A stretch of 33,573 bases of DNA, from the NCBI GenBank assembly GCA_026709625.1, contig JAPOSR010000072.1:1-33573 (forward strand). Direction: 5' to 3'. This DNA comes from Chloroflexota bacterium. GTDB lineage: Bacteria > Chloroflexota > Anaerolineae > Aggregatilineales > Phototrophicaceae. Positions 26,748 to 33,573 of this stretch are shown here, in pieces. A program made the position numbers and the translations under genes. Position 1 is the first letter of the stretch, and each line of letters begins with the position of its first letter. The notes under the pieces are model-generated. The model had not been told where the DNA came from, did not search any database, and saw only the letters and a program-made list of their open reading frames with translations.

Positions 26748-27350
26748 TTATTCCCACGCAATCTCATCCACCTTCACACCCGCAAAGGCGTCAAATGTAC
26801 AATCCCGAGCCGACAAGCCCAGCCGCGCCTTCACAGCCAAAAAGAGATCCACATAACTCCCTGCCACCCTCTGACAGCCGCCCAAGCCCAGCGCAGCTAC
26901 AACTCGCTCTATCGTCTGCGCATCGCCCTCAATCTCGGTGAAATTGCCAAATGGCAACTCATCCAGCACGACTTCAGCGCCGAGCAATTCGTAGGTCGCG
27001 CGGTATTTTTCATAGACCAACGCCACCTGAAAGCCCAGCCGCCGCAAGATGAGATCCATGGCAGCGAGGTCACTGACAGTGACTTCTGCCTCGAGGCGAC
27101 TGACAATGCCGCTTGCCACGCTGGCATCCGACTTGTGCGTCAGCTTGACAGCTGTATCTTGCCGCAGGCGCAGCACCTCGCCGCCCGCGATCAGCATGCC
27201 ATCAGCGCTGTCATAACGAAAATTGCGCTCAAAAACGCGCTCTTTGACCAGCTTCGCGCCAGCAACATGCAGCGCCCGCCGCAGAGCCGCCAGGTCGGGC
27301 GTGCGCAGCTTGAGCTCGACTTCGCGCAGGTCTTCTTCGATCATCATCAT
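26748..27350 (-). CDS. CYTH-domain protein (class IV adenylate cyclase/thiamine-triphosphatase family)
   Basis: 200 residues forming one CYTH tunnel-fold domain. The N-terminal metal motif ExExK is present as EVELK (residues 10-14). Further conserved features are VLRLRQDTAVKLTHK (basic, triphosphate-binding), SRLEAEVTV, EKYRATYEL and VVLDELPFGNFTEIEG, the typical V.LD..P.G.F.EIE strand pair. Family members hydrolyse tripolyphosphate or thiamine triphosphate, or make cAMP; sequence alone does not separate these. The start overlaps the stop of the upstream unknown gene as ATGA, so the two are co-translated; any of the first three Met codons could be used. Confidence 0.85.
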   Translation of the reverse strand: MMMIEEDLREVELKLRTPDLAALRRALHVAGAKLVKERVFERNFRYDSADGMLIAGGEVLRLRQDTAVKLTHKSDASVASGIVSRLEAEVTVSDLAAMDLILRRLGFQVALVYEKYRATYELLGAEVVLDELPFGNFTEIEGDAQTIERVVAALGLGGCQRVAGSYVDLFLAVKARLGLSARDCTFDAFAGVKVDEIAWE

Positions 27351-27817
27351 CGCAACGGCAGCTCGCGCAGCGCTGCGGGCAAGCAGGCGTCTATGGCGTT
27401 GACGATGCGCGAATAGGGTAGCTCGGGTTTGTCAGGAGCCAGGATGACGCCATGAAGCCGCCACCCTGTCGCGCGCTGCACCAGCCACAGCGGCGCATCA
27501 TCGCTGGACAGTCCGGGTTGGTCGTCCAGCCGGCTGAAGCGCGCGGTGTCCAGCGCCTTGTGCACTGGCTCAATCTGGTCATTGCGCAAAGTCATGCGCA
27601 GTGGCGACAGGTCGATGCCTTCGTAAGCGACAAGCAACTCAACCGCGCCTAGCTGCGTCTCTATGACGCGCGCCACCGAGTGCCGCAGCCGCCGCCGCCC
27701 ATGATAGACGACCACTTGCAGCGCGGCGATCACGCCCGAGCCTCGCGCAGCCGCCGCCAAGTCGCTCAACCCCAACCGCGCCGGCAGTTGGATCATCTCA
27801 CTGCGCGTCCAATTCAT
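27347..27817 (-). CDS. Protein of unknown function coupled to CYTH gene
   Basis: 156 residues, not recognised as a named domain. No signal peptide or membrane segment is visible. The first third is rich in Arg and Ala with predicted strands (VIAALQVVVYHGRRRLRHSVARVIETQLGAVELLVAYEGIDL). A central stretch reads ALDTARFSRLDDQPGL. The C-terminal part (PLWLVQRATGWRLHGVILAPDKPELPYSRIVNAIDACLPAALREL) looks like a structured alpha/beta module. Codon use matches the neighbours, and it sits between two real genes (44 bases after the oxidoreductase, ATGA overlap with CYTH), so it is a genuine gene. Confidence 0.75.
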   Translation of the reverse strand: MNWTRSEMIQLPARLGLSDLAAAARGSGVIAALQVVVYHGRRRLRHSVARVIETQLGAVELLVAYEGIDLSPLRMTLRNDQIEPVHKALDTARFSRLDDQPGLSSDDAPLWLVQRATGWRLHGVILAPDKPELPYSRIVNAIDACLPAALRELPLR

Positions 27818-27861
27818 TGTCTATGCGCGGCAAAGCGCCCGCCCCTCTGGCGAATGCCTGA

Positions 27862-28893
27862 TCATAATTCGAGCACGACCTTGCCGAAGATGGCGTTATT
27901 CTCCAGCAGAGTCTGCGCATACCGGGCTTCGCGCAGCGGCAGCCGTTCGCCGATGACCGCCTGGATCCGGTTGGCAAACACCTGCTGCATGAATCGTTGG
28001 TAATCCTGATGCGGTCCCATGGTGCTGCCGATCAGCGCGAGGTGCCGCGAGAAAAGCTGCGCCACATTCATGTCGAAGCGATAGCCACTGGTGCCGCCGA
28101 CGACCAGAATGCGTCCGCCGATGCGGCAAGCGCGCATGCTTTGCTCCAAGCTAGCCGCGCCGACATTGTCCACGACGACATCCACACCGCGCCGCCCGGT
28201 GAGCCTGGCGACAGCGCGCGACCATTGCGGCTCGCGTTCGCGGTTTATGGTGATATCCGCGCCGATTGTTTCGGCTTGGGCGCATTTTTCGGCATTGCTG
28301 CCCACCACGAAGACCTGCGCGCCCGCCAGCTTGGCGATCTGGATGCTGAGGCTGTTGACGCCGCCGCCTGCGCCAACAATCAGCGCTGTTTCGCCTGGCT
28401 GCAACCCGCCGCGCGTAATTAGCGAGTGCCAGGCGGTCACGCCCGCCAAGCCGACTGCGGCTGCCGCCCCAAAGTCGAACTCGGTTGGCATCTTCAGCAA
28501 ATTGCGCTGTGGCAACACAACAAGCTCGGCTGCTGTGCCGCTGTGGTGCTCGCCCAATATGGAGATGCGCGTTTGATTCTCCAAGCCCGTTTGCAGCGCT
28601 GGATCATCGGGCGGCACGATGCTGGGGTTGATGCAGACTCGGTCGCCGGGCACAAACCGAGCCACCCCCGCGCCGACTGCATCCACAATGCCCGCGCCAT
28701 CCGCGCAAATCACATGCGGAAAGTCCAGCGCCAGTCCGCGCCAGCCTGCGCGCACCCACAGATCCAGCCGATTCAGCGCCGCCGCTTTAATGCGCACGCG
28801 CGCTTCGCCAGCGCCTGGCTCGGGCACAGGCAGGTCGTTCACAAGCTCGACGACCTCTGCGCCGCCATGACCTGTCAATACTGCCGCTTTCAT
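27862..28893 (-). CDS. Zinc-free medium-chain dehydrogenase/quinone oxidoreductase-like protein
   Basis: 343 residues of the MDR superfamily. GroES-like N-terminal domain (MKAAVLTGHGG...NRLDLWVRAGW) followed by a Rossmann domain with ALIVGAGGGVNSLSIQIAKLAGAQVFVVGSNAEK, the NAD(P)H-binding loop. The usual catalytic-zinc Cys-His pattern after the first strand is replaced by NRLDLW, and the structural-zinc four-Cys loop is absent, so this is a non-zinc, quinone-oxidoreductase-like reductase or an enoyl-reductase relative. Substrate unknown. Its ATG overlaps the stop codon of an acyl-CoA dehydrogenase remnant as ATGA, suggesting it was once translated together with that gene. Confidence 0.88.
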   Translation of the reverse strand: MKAAVLTGHGGAEVVELVNDLPVPEPGAGEARVRIKAAALNRLDLWVRAGWRGLALDFPHVICADGAGIVDAVGAGVARFVPGDRVCINPSIVPPDDPALQTGLENQTRISILGEHHSGTAAELVVLPQRNLLKMPTEFDFGAAAAVGLAGVTAWHSLITRGGLQPGETALIVGAGGGVNSLSIQIAKLAGAQVFVVGSNAEKCAQAETIGADITINREREPQWSRAVARLTGRRGVDVVVDNVGAASLEQSMRACRIGGRILVVGGTSGYRFDMNVAQLFSRHLALIGSTMGPHQDYQRFMQQVFANRIQAVIGERLPLREARYAQTLLENNAIFGKVVLEL

Positions 28894-28970
28894 CGCAACC
28901 CCAGTCCGCTGCGAGCGATGACCATGCGCTGGGTCTCGCTCGCGCCGTCACAACTCTGCGCTATAGCGCA
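28890..28970 (-). pseudogene. Remnant of an acyl-CoA dehydrogenase C-terminus
   Basis: In the frame that ends in a TGA overlapping the oxidoreductase ATG, the 26 codons read AIAQSCDGASETQRMVIAR followed by SGLGLR. This matches the end of acyl-CoA dehydrogenases (IAQIYDGASEIQRMVIAR-like; the G(A/T)SE.QR motif is a family hallmark). Upstream, the frame is closed by a stop at 28973-28971 and no further dehydrogenase sequence was recognised before the divergent epimerase gene. No start codon sits at its head. It looks like the tail of a deleted gene rather than a small functional ORF. Confidence 0.6.
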
Positions 28971-29001
28971 TCAATGCCATCCTTTGCGCATCTTGCCGCG
29001 T

Positions 29002-29010
29002 AGTATACCA
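29002..29010 (-). promoter_or_regulatory. Possible extended -10 promoter for the oxidoreductase operon
   Basis: TGGTATACT on the minus strand, about 110 bases before the oxidoreductase ATG. No -35 is evident. If real, it reads through the acyl-CoA dehydrogenase remnant as a leader. Confidence 0.35.
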
Positions 29011-29051
29011 TTCAAACAACCGCCAGTGGGATCGCAGGAGCGCCAGCAAAC

Positions 29052-29462
29052 ATGGAAGTGGAAAGCCTCGTCTTGAATCACATCGCCTTGGTCGTGGAAG
29101 ATCTGCGCGAAGCGCTCGCTTTTTGGGGCGAAAAAGTTGGATTGCCGGTGGCTGGCGCCGCCGAGACCATCGCTGACGAGGGGGTCGATATCGCTTTTTT
29201 GCAACTCGGTGATGCGCGGCTGGAGTTGATCCAACCCCGAGACCAAGCAAGTGGCGTCGCTCGTTACCTGGCCAAGCGCGGGGCAGGCTTGCACCATCTT
29301 TGTCTGGAAGTGCCCAGCCTGGATGCCAAGCTGGGCGAATTGGCTGCGCAGGGCATCGAGCTGATCAACGAAGCGCCTCGCGAGCGCGATGGTCGGCGCT
29401 ATGCTTTTGTGCATCCAGCCAGCACTGGCGGCGTCTTGCTGGAATTGTACGAGCGCCGCTGA
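29052..29462 (+). CDS. mce: Methylmalonyl-CoA epimerase
   Basis: 136 residues, a vicinal-oxygen-chelate fold enzyme interconverting (S)- and (R)-methylmalonyl-CoA. Two beta-alpha-beta-beta-beta modules are visible. LNHIALVVEDLREALAFW supplies the first metal His (His10), ARLELIQP the central acidic strand, GAGLHHLCLEV the third ligand His, and GGVLLELYER the final Glu. Spacing and length fit the family. It lies about 2.4 kb from the carboxylase operon on the opposite strand, and the two enzymes do consecutive steps of propionate metabolism. The methylmalonyl-CoA mutase is not in this window. A glyoxalase-like protein is the alternative, but HHLCLEV and SGVARYLAKRGAG favour the epimerase. Confidence 0.9.
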   Translation: MEVESLVLNHIALVVEDLREALAFWGEKVGLPVAGAAETIADEGVDIAFLQLGDARLELIQPRDQASGVARYLAKRGAGLHHLCLEVPSLDAKLGELAAQGIELINEAPRERDGRRYAFVHPASTGGVLLELYERR

Positions 29463-29556
29463 TGCCGCCGCGCTGTTTCCAACATGGCGCTTACGCCACA
29501 ACTGCGCGCTCTGCGTGTACAATCAAGCCATATCCCCGCATCAGCGCGAGCCGACC

Positions 29557-31998
29557 ATGAGCAGCCGGCAAATCGTCCTACCCGTAACTGGCATGACCTG
29601 CGCCATGTGCGCCGGCAATGTCGAGCGCGCTTTGAAACGGGTGCAAGGCGTGGCCAGCGCCACTGTCAATCTCGCGGCAGAACAAGCCAGCGTAGCTTAC
29701 GATGCCCGCGCGGTATCTCCTGGCGACCTGGTGGGGTGCCTGGAACGGGCTGGCTATGGCGTGGCGGCCGCGAGCGGCGACTTGGCGGTCACCGGCATGA
29801 CCTGCGCCATGTGCCAAAAAAATGTCGAACGCGCGTTGAAGCGGGTCGATGGCGTGCTGGAGGCGACAGTCAATCTCGCCAACGACACCGCCAGCGTGAC
29901 CTATCTGCCCACATTGGCGAGGCGCGGCGACTTTGCGCGCGCGCTGGAACGGGCTGGCTATGGCGTGATTAAAACCGATGAAGCCGATTCGCCGGATGAT
30001 GCCGAAGCCGCCGCCCGCCGCGCCGAAACTGCTCAGCAGCAACGTCTGCTGCTCATCGGCGCGATCTTCACCATCCCCCTGGCTATCTTGAGCATGACCC
30101 GCCACTTTTTGCATCAGTCGCCATTTTTGGGCGAGCATTTCGCTTGGCTGCATGCCGAAAGCTGGCTCTTCGTGTTTGGCGCGCTGGCCACGCCGGTGGT
30201 TTTTGTGTTGGGCCGGCAATATGTCAGCGGGGCGATTAAGTCGCTGCGCAATGGCACGGCGAACATGGATGTGCTGGTGGCGATGGGCTCGCTGGCTGCC
30301 TATGGCTATGGACTGATCGTGCTGCTGGGCATCGTGTTCGACTTTTCTGATGTCGTCGGCAAATCCGATTATTTCGAGTCGGCTGCGGTCATTCTCACGC
30401 TCATCACGCTGGGCAAGCTGCTCGAGGCGCGCGCCAAGAGCCGCACCAGCGCCACCATCAAGAAGCTTATCAACCTCGCGCCAAGAACCGCGACTCTGCT
30501 GCGTGATGACCAGGCGGTCGAAATCCCGATCGCCGAGGTCATACCGGGCGACAAGCTGCTGGTCAAACCTGGCGAACGCCTGCCGGTCGATGCGCTGGTA
30601 TTGTCGGGCAGCTCAGCAGTGGACGAATCGCTGCTGACGGGCGAGAGCCTGCCCGTCGACAAATCAGCCGGCGATGAGGTGATCGCGGGCAGCATCAATC
30701 AACAGGGGCGGCTGGTGGTCGCGGCGAGGCGCATCGGCAAAGACACCATGCTGGCGCAGATGATCGACCTGGTTCTGCGCGCCCAAGCCAGCAAAGCGCC
30801 CATTCAGGCGACCGCCGACCGTGTGGCTGCCTACTTTGTGCCGGCGGTCATCGTTCTGGCTGGCATCACGCTGCTGGGCTGGCTGTTCATCGGCGGAGCG
30901 AGCTTCCCGACAGCGGTCATCAACATGATCGCCGTGCTCGTCATCGCCTGCCCCTGCGCGCTGGGTTTGGCCACGCCAACCGCCATCATGGTCGGGAGCG
31001 GACGCGGCGCAGAGCAAGGCATCCTCTTCCGCGACAGCGAAGCTCTGGAACGCAGCGCCGGTTTGACCACTGTGCTATTCGACAAGACTGGCACGATCAC
31101 GCAGGGCAAGCCGCAGCTCGCCGCGCTGATGGGTACAGAGAAGCATACTGCGCAGCGTGTGCTGCAATACGCCGCCTCTGCCGAAGCCGCCAGCGAGCAT
31201 CCACTGGCCCAGGCGCTGCTTTCCGCAGCCGCAGAGCGCCACATCGAATTGCTGCCGCTGGACGAATTTTCAGCGCTGCCCGGCCGCGGCGTTGTGGCGA
31301 GCATCGCCGGGATGGCGGTGATGCTGGGCAGCCCGCGATTCATGCGCGAACGCGGCATCGACACAGCGCATCTGCGCGACGATATCGATATGCTGCAAGC
31401 GCGTGGTCATACGGTTGCGCTGCTGGCGCTGGATGGTGACTTGGCGGGCGCGCTGGCGCTCGGCGACCAACTCAAGCCCAGCGCCAAAGCCACCGTCCAG
31501 ACTCTGCAAGACCGCGGCTTGCAAGTGGCGATGATCAGTGGCGACAACCAGCAAACCGCGAATGCCATCGCAAGCGAAGTCGGCATCAGCCGTGTGCTGG
31601 CTGAGGTGCTGCCCGCCGACAAAGCCGCCGCGGTTGAGGGACTGCAGCGAGACGGTCAGCGCGTGGCGATGGTCGGCGATGGCGTGAACGACGCGCCGGC
31701 GCTGGCGCAGGCTGATGTTGGCTTTGCCATTGGCGCGGGGGCTGATATTGCCATCGAAGCCGCCGATGTGACGCTGGTCAGTGGCGACCTGGGCGCGCTG
31801 ACCACAGCCATCGACCTGAGCAAGGCGACCCTGCGGGCGATTCGCCAAAATCTCTTCTGGGCTTTCATCTACAATATCGCGCTGATCCCCGTGGCCATGC
31901 TGGGCGGTTTAATCCCGATGTTCGCGGCGGCGGCGATGGCATTCTCCAGCGTGTTCGTGGTGAGCAATTCGCTGCGGCTGCGGGGGCGGCGGATCTAG
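29557..31998 (+). CDS. copA: Copper-translocating P-type ATPase
   Basis: 813 residues, a P1B-1 heavy-metal exporter. Two heavy-metal-associated domains start the protein, each with TGMTCAMC (Cys15/Cys18 and Cys83/Cys86). About eight membrane helices follow, with the metal-channel motif CPC at 465-467 (ACPCALGLATP). The phosphorylation site is DKTGTITQGKP (Asp509), the actuator TGES occurs as LLTGESLPVD, the HP motif as SEHPLAQALL, and the hinge as GDGVNDAPALAQAD (from 707). The late segment NLFWAFIYN (YN) and the CPC motif favour Cu(I) over Zn or Cd. The ATG at 29557 was chosen over longer open-frame starts because MSSRQIVLPVTGMTC is the natural start. Confidence 0.96.
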   Translation: MSSRQIVLPVTGMTCAMCAGNVERALKRVQGVASATVNLAAEQASVAYDARAVSPGDLVGCLERAGYGVAAASGDLAVTGMTCAMCQKNVERALKRVDGVLEATVNLANDTASVTYLPTLARRGDFARALERAGYGVIKTDEADSPDDAEAAARRAETAQQQRLLLIGAIFTIPLAILSMTRHFLHQSPFLGEHFAWLHAESWLFVFGALATPVVFVLGRQYVSGAIKSLRNGTANMDVLVAMGSLAAYGYGLIVLLGIVFDFSDVVGKSDYFESAAVILTLITLGKLLEARAKSRTSATIKKLINLAPRTATLLRDDQAVEIPIAEVIPGDKLLVKPGERLPVDALVLSGSSAVDESLLTGESLPVDKSAGDEVIAGSINQQGRLVVAARRIGKDTMLAQMIDLVLRAQASKAPIQATADRVAAYFVPAVIVLAGITLLGWLFIGGASFPTAVINMIAVLVIACPCALGLATPTAIMVGSGRGAEQGILFRDSEALERSAGLTTVLFDKTGTITQGKPQLAALMGTEKHTAQRVLQYAASAEAASEHPLAQALLSAAAERHIELLPLDEFSALPGRGVVASIAGMAVMLGSPRFMRERGIDTAHLRDDIDMLQARGHTVALLALDGDLAGALALGDQLKPSAKATVQTLQDRGLQVAMISGDNQQTANAIASEVGISRVLAEVLPADKAAAVEGLQRDGQRVAMVGDGVNDAPALAQADVGFAIGAGADIAIEAADVTLVSGDLGALTTAIDLSKATLRAIRQNLFWAFIYNIALIPVAMLGGLIPMFAAAAMAFSSVFVVSNSLRLRGRRI

Positions 31999-32004
31999 CT
32001 TTTC

Positions 32005-32225
32005 CCACAGAGATACAGAAGCAAGCCTAAGTTCGTCATGCGAAAACTGCTCTCGTCTCCGACAGGCCAGTGTCTACGCGACCCCAGAACGAGGGAAGGG
32101 GCGTTTTCCTTGCGCTTCCACGGCATGTAAGCCCCTCCCTCATTTTTGGGGTGGGGGCGAAGCAGCGCGTATCCACAAAAGTTACCACTCCCAGTCTCAT
32201 TGCTTACTTGATTCTACTTCTGTGG
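32005..32225. repeat. Intergenic hairpin repeat, copy C
   Basis: Fills most of the 278-base gap between copA and the amidase gene. CCAGAACGAGGGAAGGGG (32084-32101) and GCCCCTCCCTCATTTTTGGG (32131-32150) followed by GTGGGGGCGA match copy B in order. GAGGGAAGGGGC (32091-32102) pairs with GCCCCTCCCTC (32131-32141) with one bulged A, a strong hairpin. Outer arms starting CCACAGA (32005 onward, and inverted at 32225-32202) are imperfect inverted repeats. The right arm ends about 50 bases before the amidase start and may include its promoter region. Confidence 0.7.
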
Positions 32226-32276
32226 CAAAATACATCTACCAAATTCCGCCAGCCCGCACAAACACAAGGATGTCTC

Positions 32277-33573
32277 GTGTCCGACTCCGCCATCTCTCCC
32301 GAGCAAATCGCTGCCGCCGAAAGCCTGCTGAGTCTCGAATTCAGCCCCGCCCAGCGCGAGCAGATGCTGAAGATCCTCTCCGAGCGCCGCGACCAATACG
32401 CGAGCATCCGCGCCGCCGACCTCGACAACAGCGTCCCGCTTTCACTCAATTTCAGCGTGGGCACCAGTGACCCCGCGCCAGTCGAAGTCCCGCGAACCTA
32501 TGCCATGAGCGCGCAACCGCCGGCGACGCGCCCCGCCGACTTGGAAGCTGCCGCCTTCTACACTGTGACCCAACTCGCCGAGCTCATCCGCAGCCGCCAG
32601 GTCACTTCGCTGGAGCTGACCGAGATGTACCTGCGCCGCTTGAAACGGTATGACCCGGTCTTGCAATGCGTAGCTGCCTATACCGAAGAGATGGCGCTCG
32701 CCCAAGCCAAACGCGCCGACAGCGAAATCGCGCGCGGGCTGTATCGCGGACCCCTGCATGGCATCCCCTGGGGCGCGAAAGACCTGCTGGCGACGCGCGG
32801 CTATCCGACCCAATGGGGCGCGATGCCCTATAAAGACCAGCAGCTTGATGTTGACGCGACCGTCGTGCAGCGTCTGGAAGCGGCTGGCGCGGTGCTGGTC
32901 GCCAAGTTGACCCTAGGCGCGCTCGCCAATGGCGATGTCTGGTACGGCGGCACAACCAAGAACCCCTGGGACACCAGCGAAGGCAGCAGTGGCTCATCGG
33001 CGGGCGCGGGCGCGGCGACAGCGGCTGGTTTGGTCGGCTTCAGCATCGGCAGCGAGACCATGGGCAGCATCGTCTCGCCGGCGACTCGCTGTGGGGCCAC
33101 CGGCTTGCGGCCCACCTTCGGGCGCGTCAGTCGGCATGGCGCGATGGCTTTGAGCTGGAGCATGGACAAACTGGGTCCGATGTGCCGCTCGGTCGAAGAT
33201 TGCGCCCTCGTTTTCAGCGCCATCTATGGCCCCGATGGCCTGGACATGACAGTCAACTCCGAGCCATTCACCTGGGATCCAGCGCTTGACCCCAAAAAGC
33301 TGCGCATCGGCTATGTCGCCAGCGCTTTTGAAGCAGCTGATGCGGGCGAGACCACCGCCCATCATCGCGACGAGGGCGAAGAGCTGCAGCGCGTCAACCA
33401 GATCAACAGCGCAGCCACGCTCGATGCAATGCGCGCGCAGGGCTTCGAGTTGATGCCAATCAATTTGCCCGATATGGAAATGAGCGGGCTTTGGCTGATC
33501 CTCGTGGCAGAGGCGGCCGCAGCCTTCGCCCAAATCCCGCGGGATGGCCGCTTCCCCGCCGTGAAGGGGCAGC
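32277..33573 (+). CDS. Amidase-signature family hydrolase, 3' end outside window
   Basis: 432 codons are visible; the gene continues past the right edge. The Ser-cisSer-Lys triad is present: Lys168 in GIPWGAKDLLATRG, the cis-Ser in GSSG (236-239) and the nucleophile Ser264 in GSETMGSIVSPA. The usual form of the last motif is GTDTGGSIR.PA, so the second Gly is Met and the Arg is Val. A family G.KPT-like stretch appears as GATGLRPTFGRVSR. The N-terminal 100 residues are longer than in GatA and contain a predicted helix (EQIAAAESLLSLE). The GTG start at 32277 is supported by AAGGA six bases upstream; a nearby ATG at 32270 is out of frame. Likely an amide hydrolase rather than GatA; substrate unknown. 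Confidence 0.88.
   Translation, partial: MSDSAISPEQIAAAESLLSLEFSPAQREQMLKILSERRDQYASIRAADLDNSVPLSLNFSVGTSDPAPVEVPRTYAMSAQPPATRPADLEAAAFYTVTQLAELIRSRQVTSLELTEMYLRRLKRYDPVLQCVAAYTEEMALAQAKRADSEIARGLYRGPLHGIPWGAKDLLATRGYPTQWGAMPYKDQQLDVDATVVQRLEAAGAVLVAKLTLGALANGDVWYGGTTKNPWDTSEGSSGSSAGAGAATAAGLVGFSIGSETMGSIVSPATRCGATGLRPTFGRVSRHGAMALSWSMDKLGPMCRSVEDCALVFSAIYGPDGLDMTVNSEPFTWDPALDPKKLRIGYVASAFEAADAGETTAHHRDEGEELQRVNQINSAATLDAMRAQGFELMPINLPDMEMSGLWLILVAEAAAAFAQIPRDGRFPAVKGQ

Noticed and set aside
28974..29051. More acyl-CoA dehydrogenase sequence upstream of the relic, for example DAQRMALMR in another frame
   Set aside because: The likeness to the QRMVIAR motif is short and could be chance; no longer alignment could be made by eye.
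29389..29556. Upstream start for copA inside the epimerase gene
   Set aside because: The extension overlaps mce out of frame and precedes the standard domain start MSSRQIVLPVTGMTC.
32270..32470. Small open frame starting at the ATG 32270
   Set aside because: It is out of frame with the amidase, which reads clearly from the GTG at 32277 with AAGGA upstream; the small frame is Arg-rich with no motif.
1..33573. CRISPR array, tRNA, rRNA, insertion sequence or prophage genes
   Set aside because: No regular spaced repeats, cloverleaf-like sequences, transposase motifs or phage structural genes were seen.

Overview
This 33.6 kb window is a GC-rich, densely coded bacterial chromosome segment made mostly of housekeeping genes. 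The best guess for the source is a Chloroflexota bacterium (Anaerolineae-like). The reasons are the hrcA-grpE-dnaK-dnaJ-prmA heat-shock operon, the GT39-type membrane glycosyltransferases with a C-terminal beta-rich tail, the ATP-type phosphofructokinase, the propionyl-CoA carboxylase plus methylmalonyl-CoA epimerase set, and hairpin-bearing dispersed repeats between genes. This is inference from protein style; no marker RNA is present.

Layout. 1-5852 (minus): hrcA, grpE, dnaK, dnaJ and prmA (prmA runs off the left edge), a chaperone regulon. 5984-11978 (plus): thioredoxin, PRPP synthetase, a TVP38/DedA-type membrane protein overlapping prs by 8 nt, SecA and a lactonase-like metallo-beta-lactamase-fold hydrolase. 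12246-13073 (minus) is mutM, divergent from dnaE (13162-16935), which is followed by pfkA from a good sigma-70-like promoter. 17974-22296 (minus): two overlapping membrane glycosyltransferases followed by ybaK. 22475-22975 (plus) is an unrecognised small secreted protein with a near-consensus promoter and a strong Shine-Dalgarno. 23038-26617 (minus): a three-gene biotin-dependent acyl-CoA carboxylase operon. 26748-28893 (minus): CYTH phosphohydrolase/cyclase, an unknown protein and a zinc-free quinone oxidoreductase-like enzyme. A short relic of an acyl-CoA dehydrogenase C-terminus is fused by an ATGA overlap to the start of the oxidoreductase. 29052-31998 (plus): methylmalonyl-CoA epimerase and a copper-type P-type ATPase. 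32277 to the end (plus): an amidase-signature enzyme cut by the right edge.

How the genes work together. The carboxylase (biotin carboxylase, carrier, carboxyltransferase) and the epimerase perform consecutive steps from propionyl-CoA to (R)-methylmalonyl-CoA, and the acyl-CoA dehydrogenase relic suggests the neighbourhood once held more acyl-CoA metabolism. HrcA, GrpE, DnaK and DnaJ form one chaperone system; a canonical CIRCE operator is not visible.

No gene-free stretch exceeds 300 bases. The two largest gaps (11979-12245 and 31999-32276) are filled by related, hairpin-forming repeats, with shorter related pieces at 6337-6377, 5854-5867 and 26713-26728. No IS element, CRISPR array, tRNA, rRNA or clearly new multi-gene system was seen. 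The least explained items are the repeat family, the small secreted protein, the acyl-CoA dehydrogenase relic and the unknown gene coupled to the CYTH gene.
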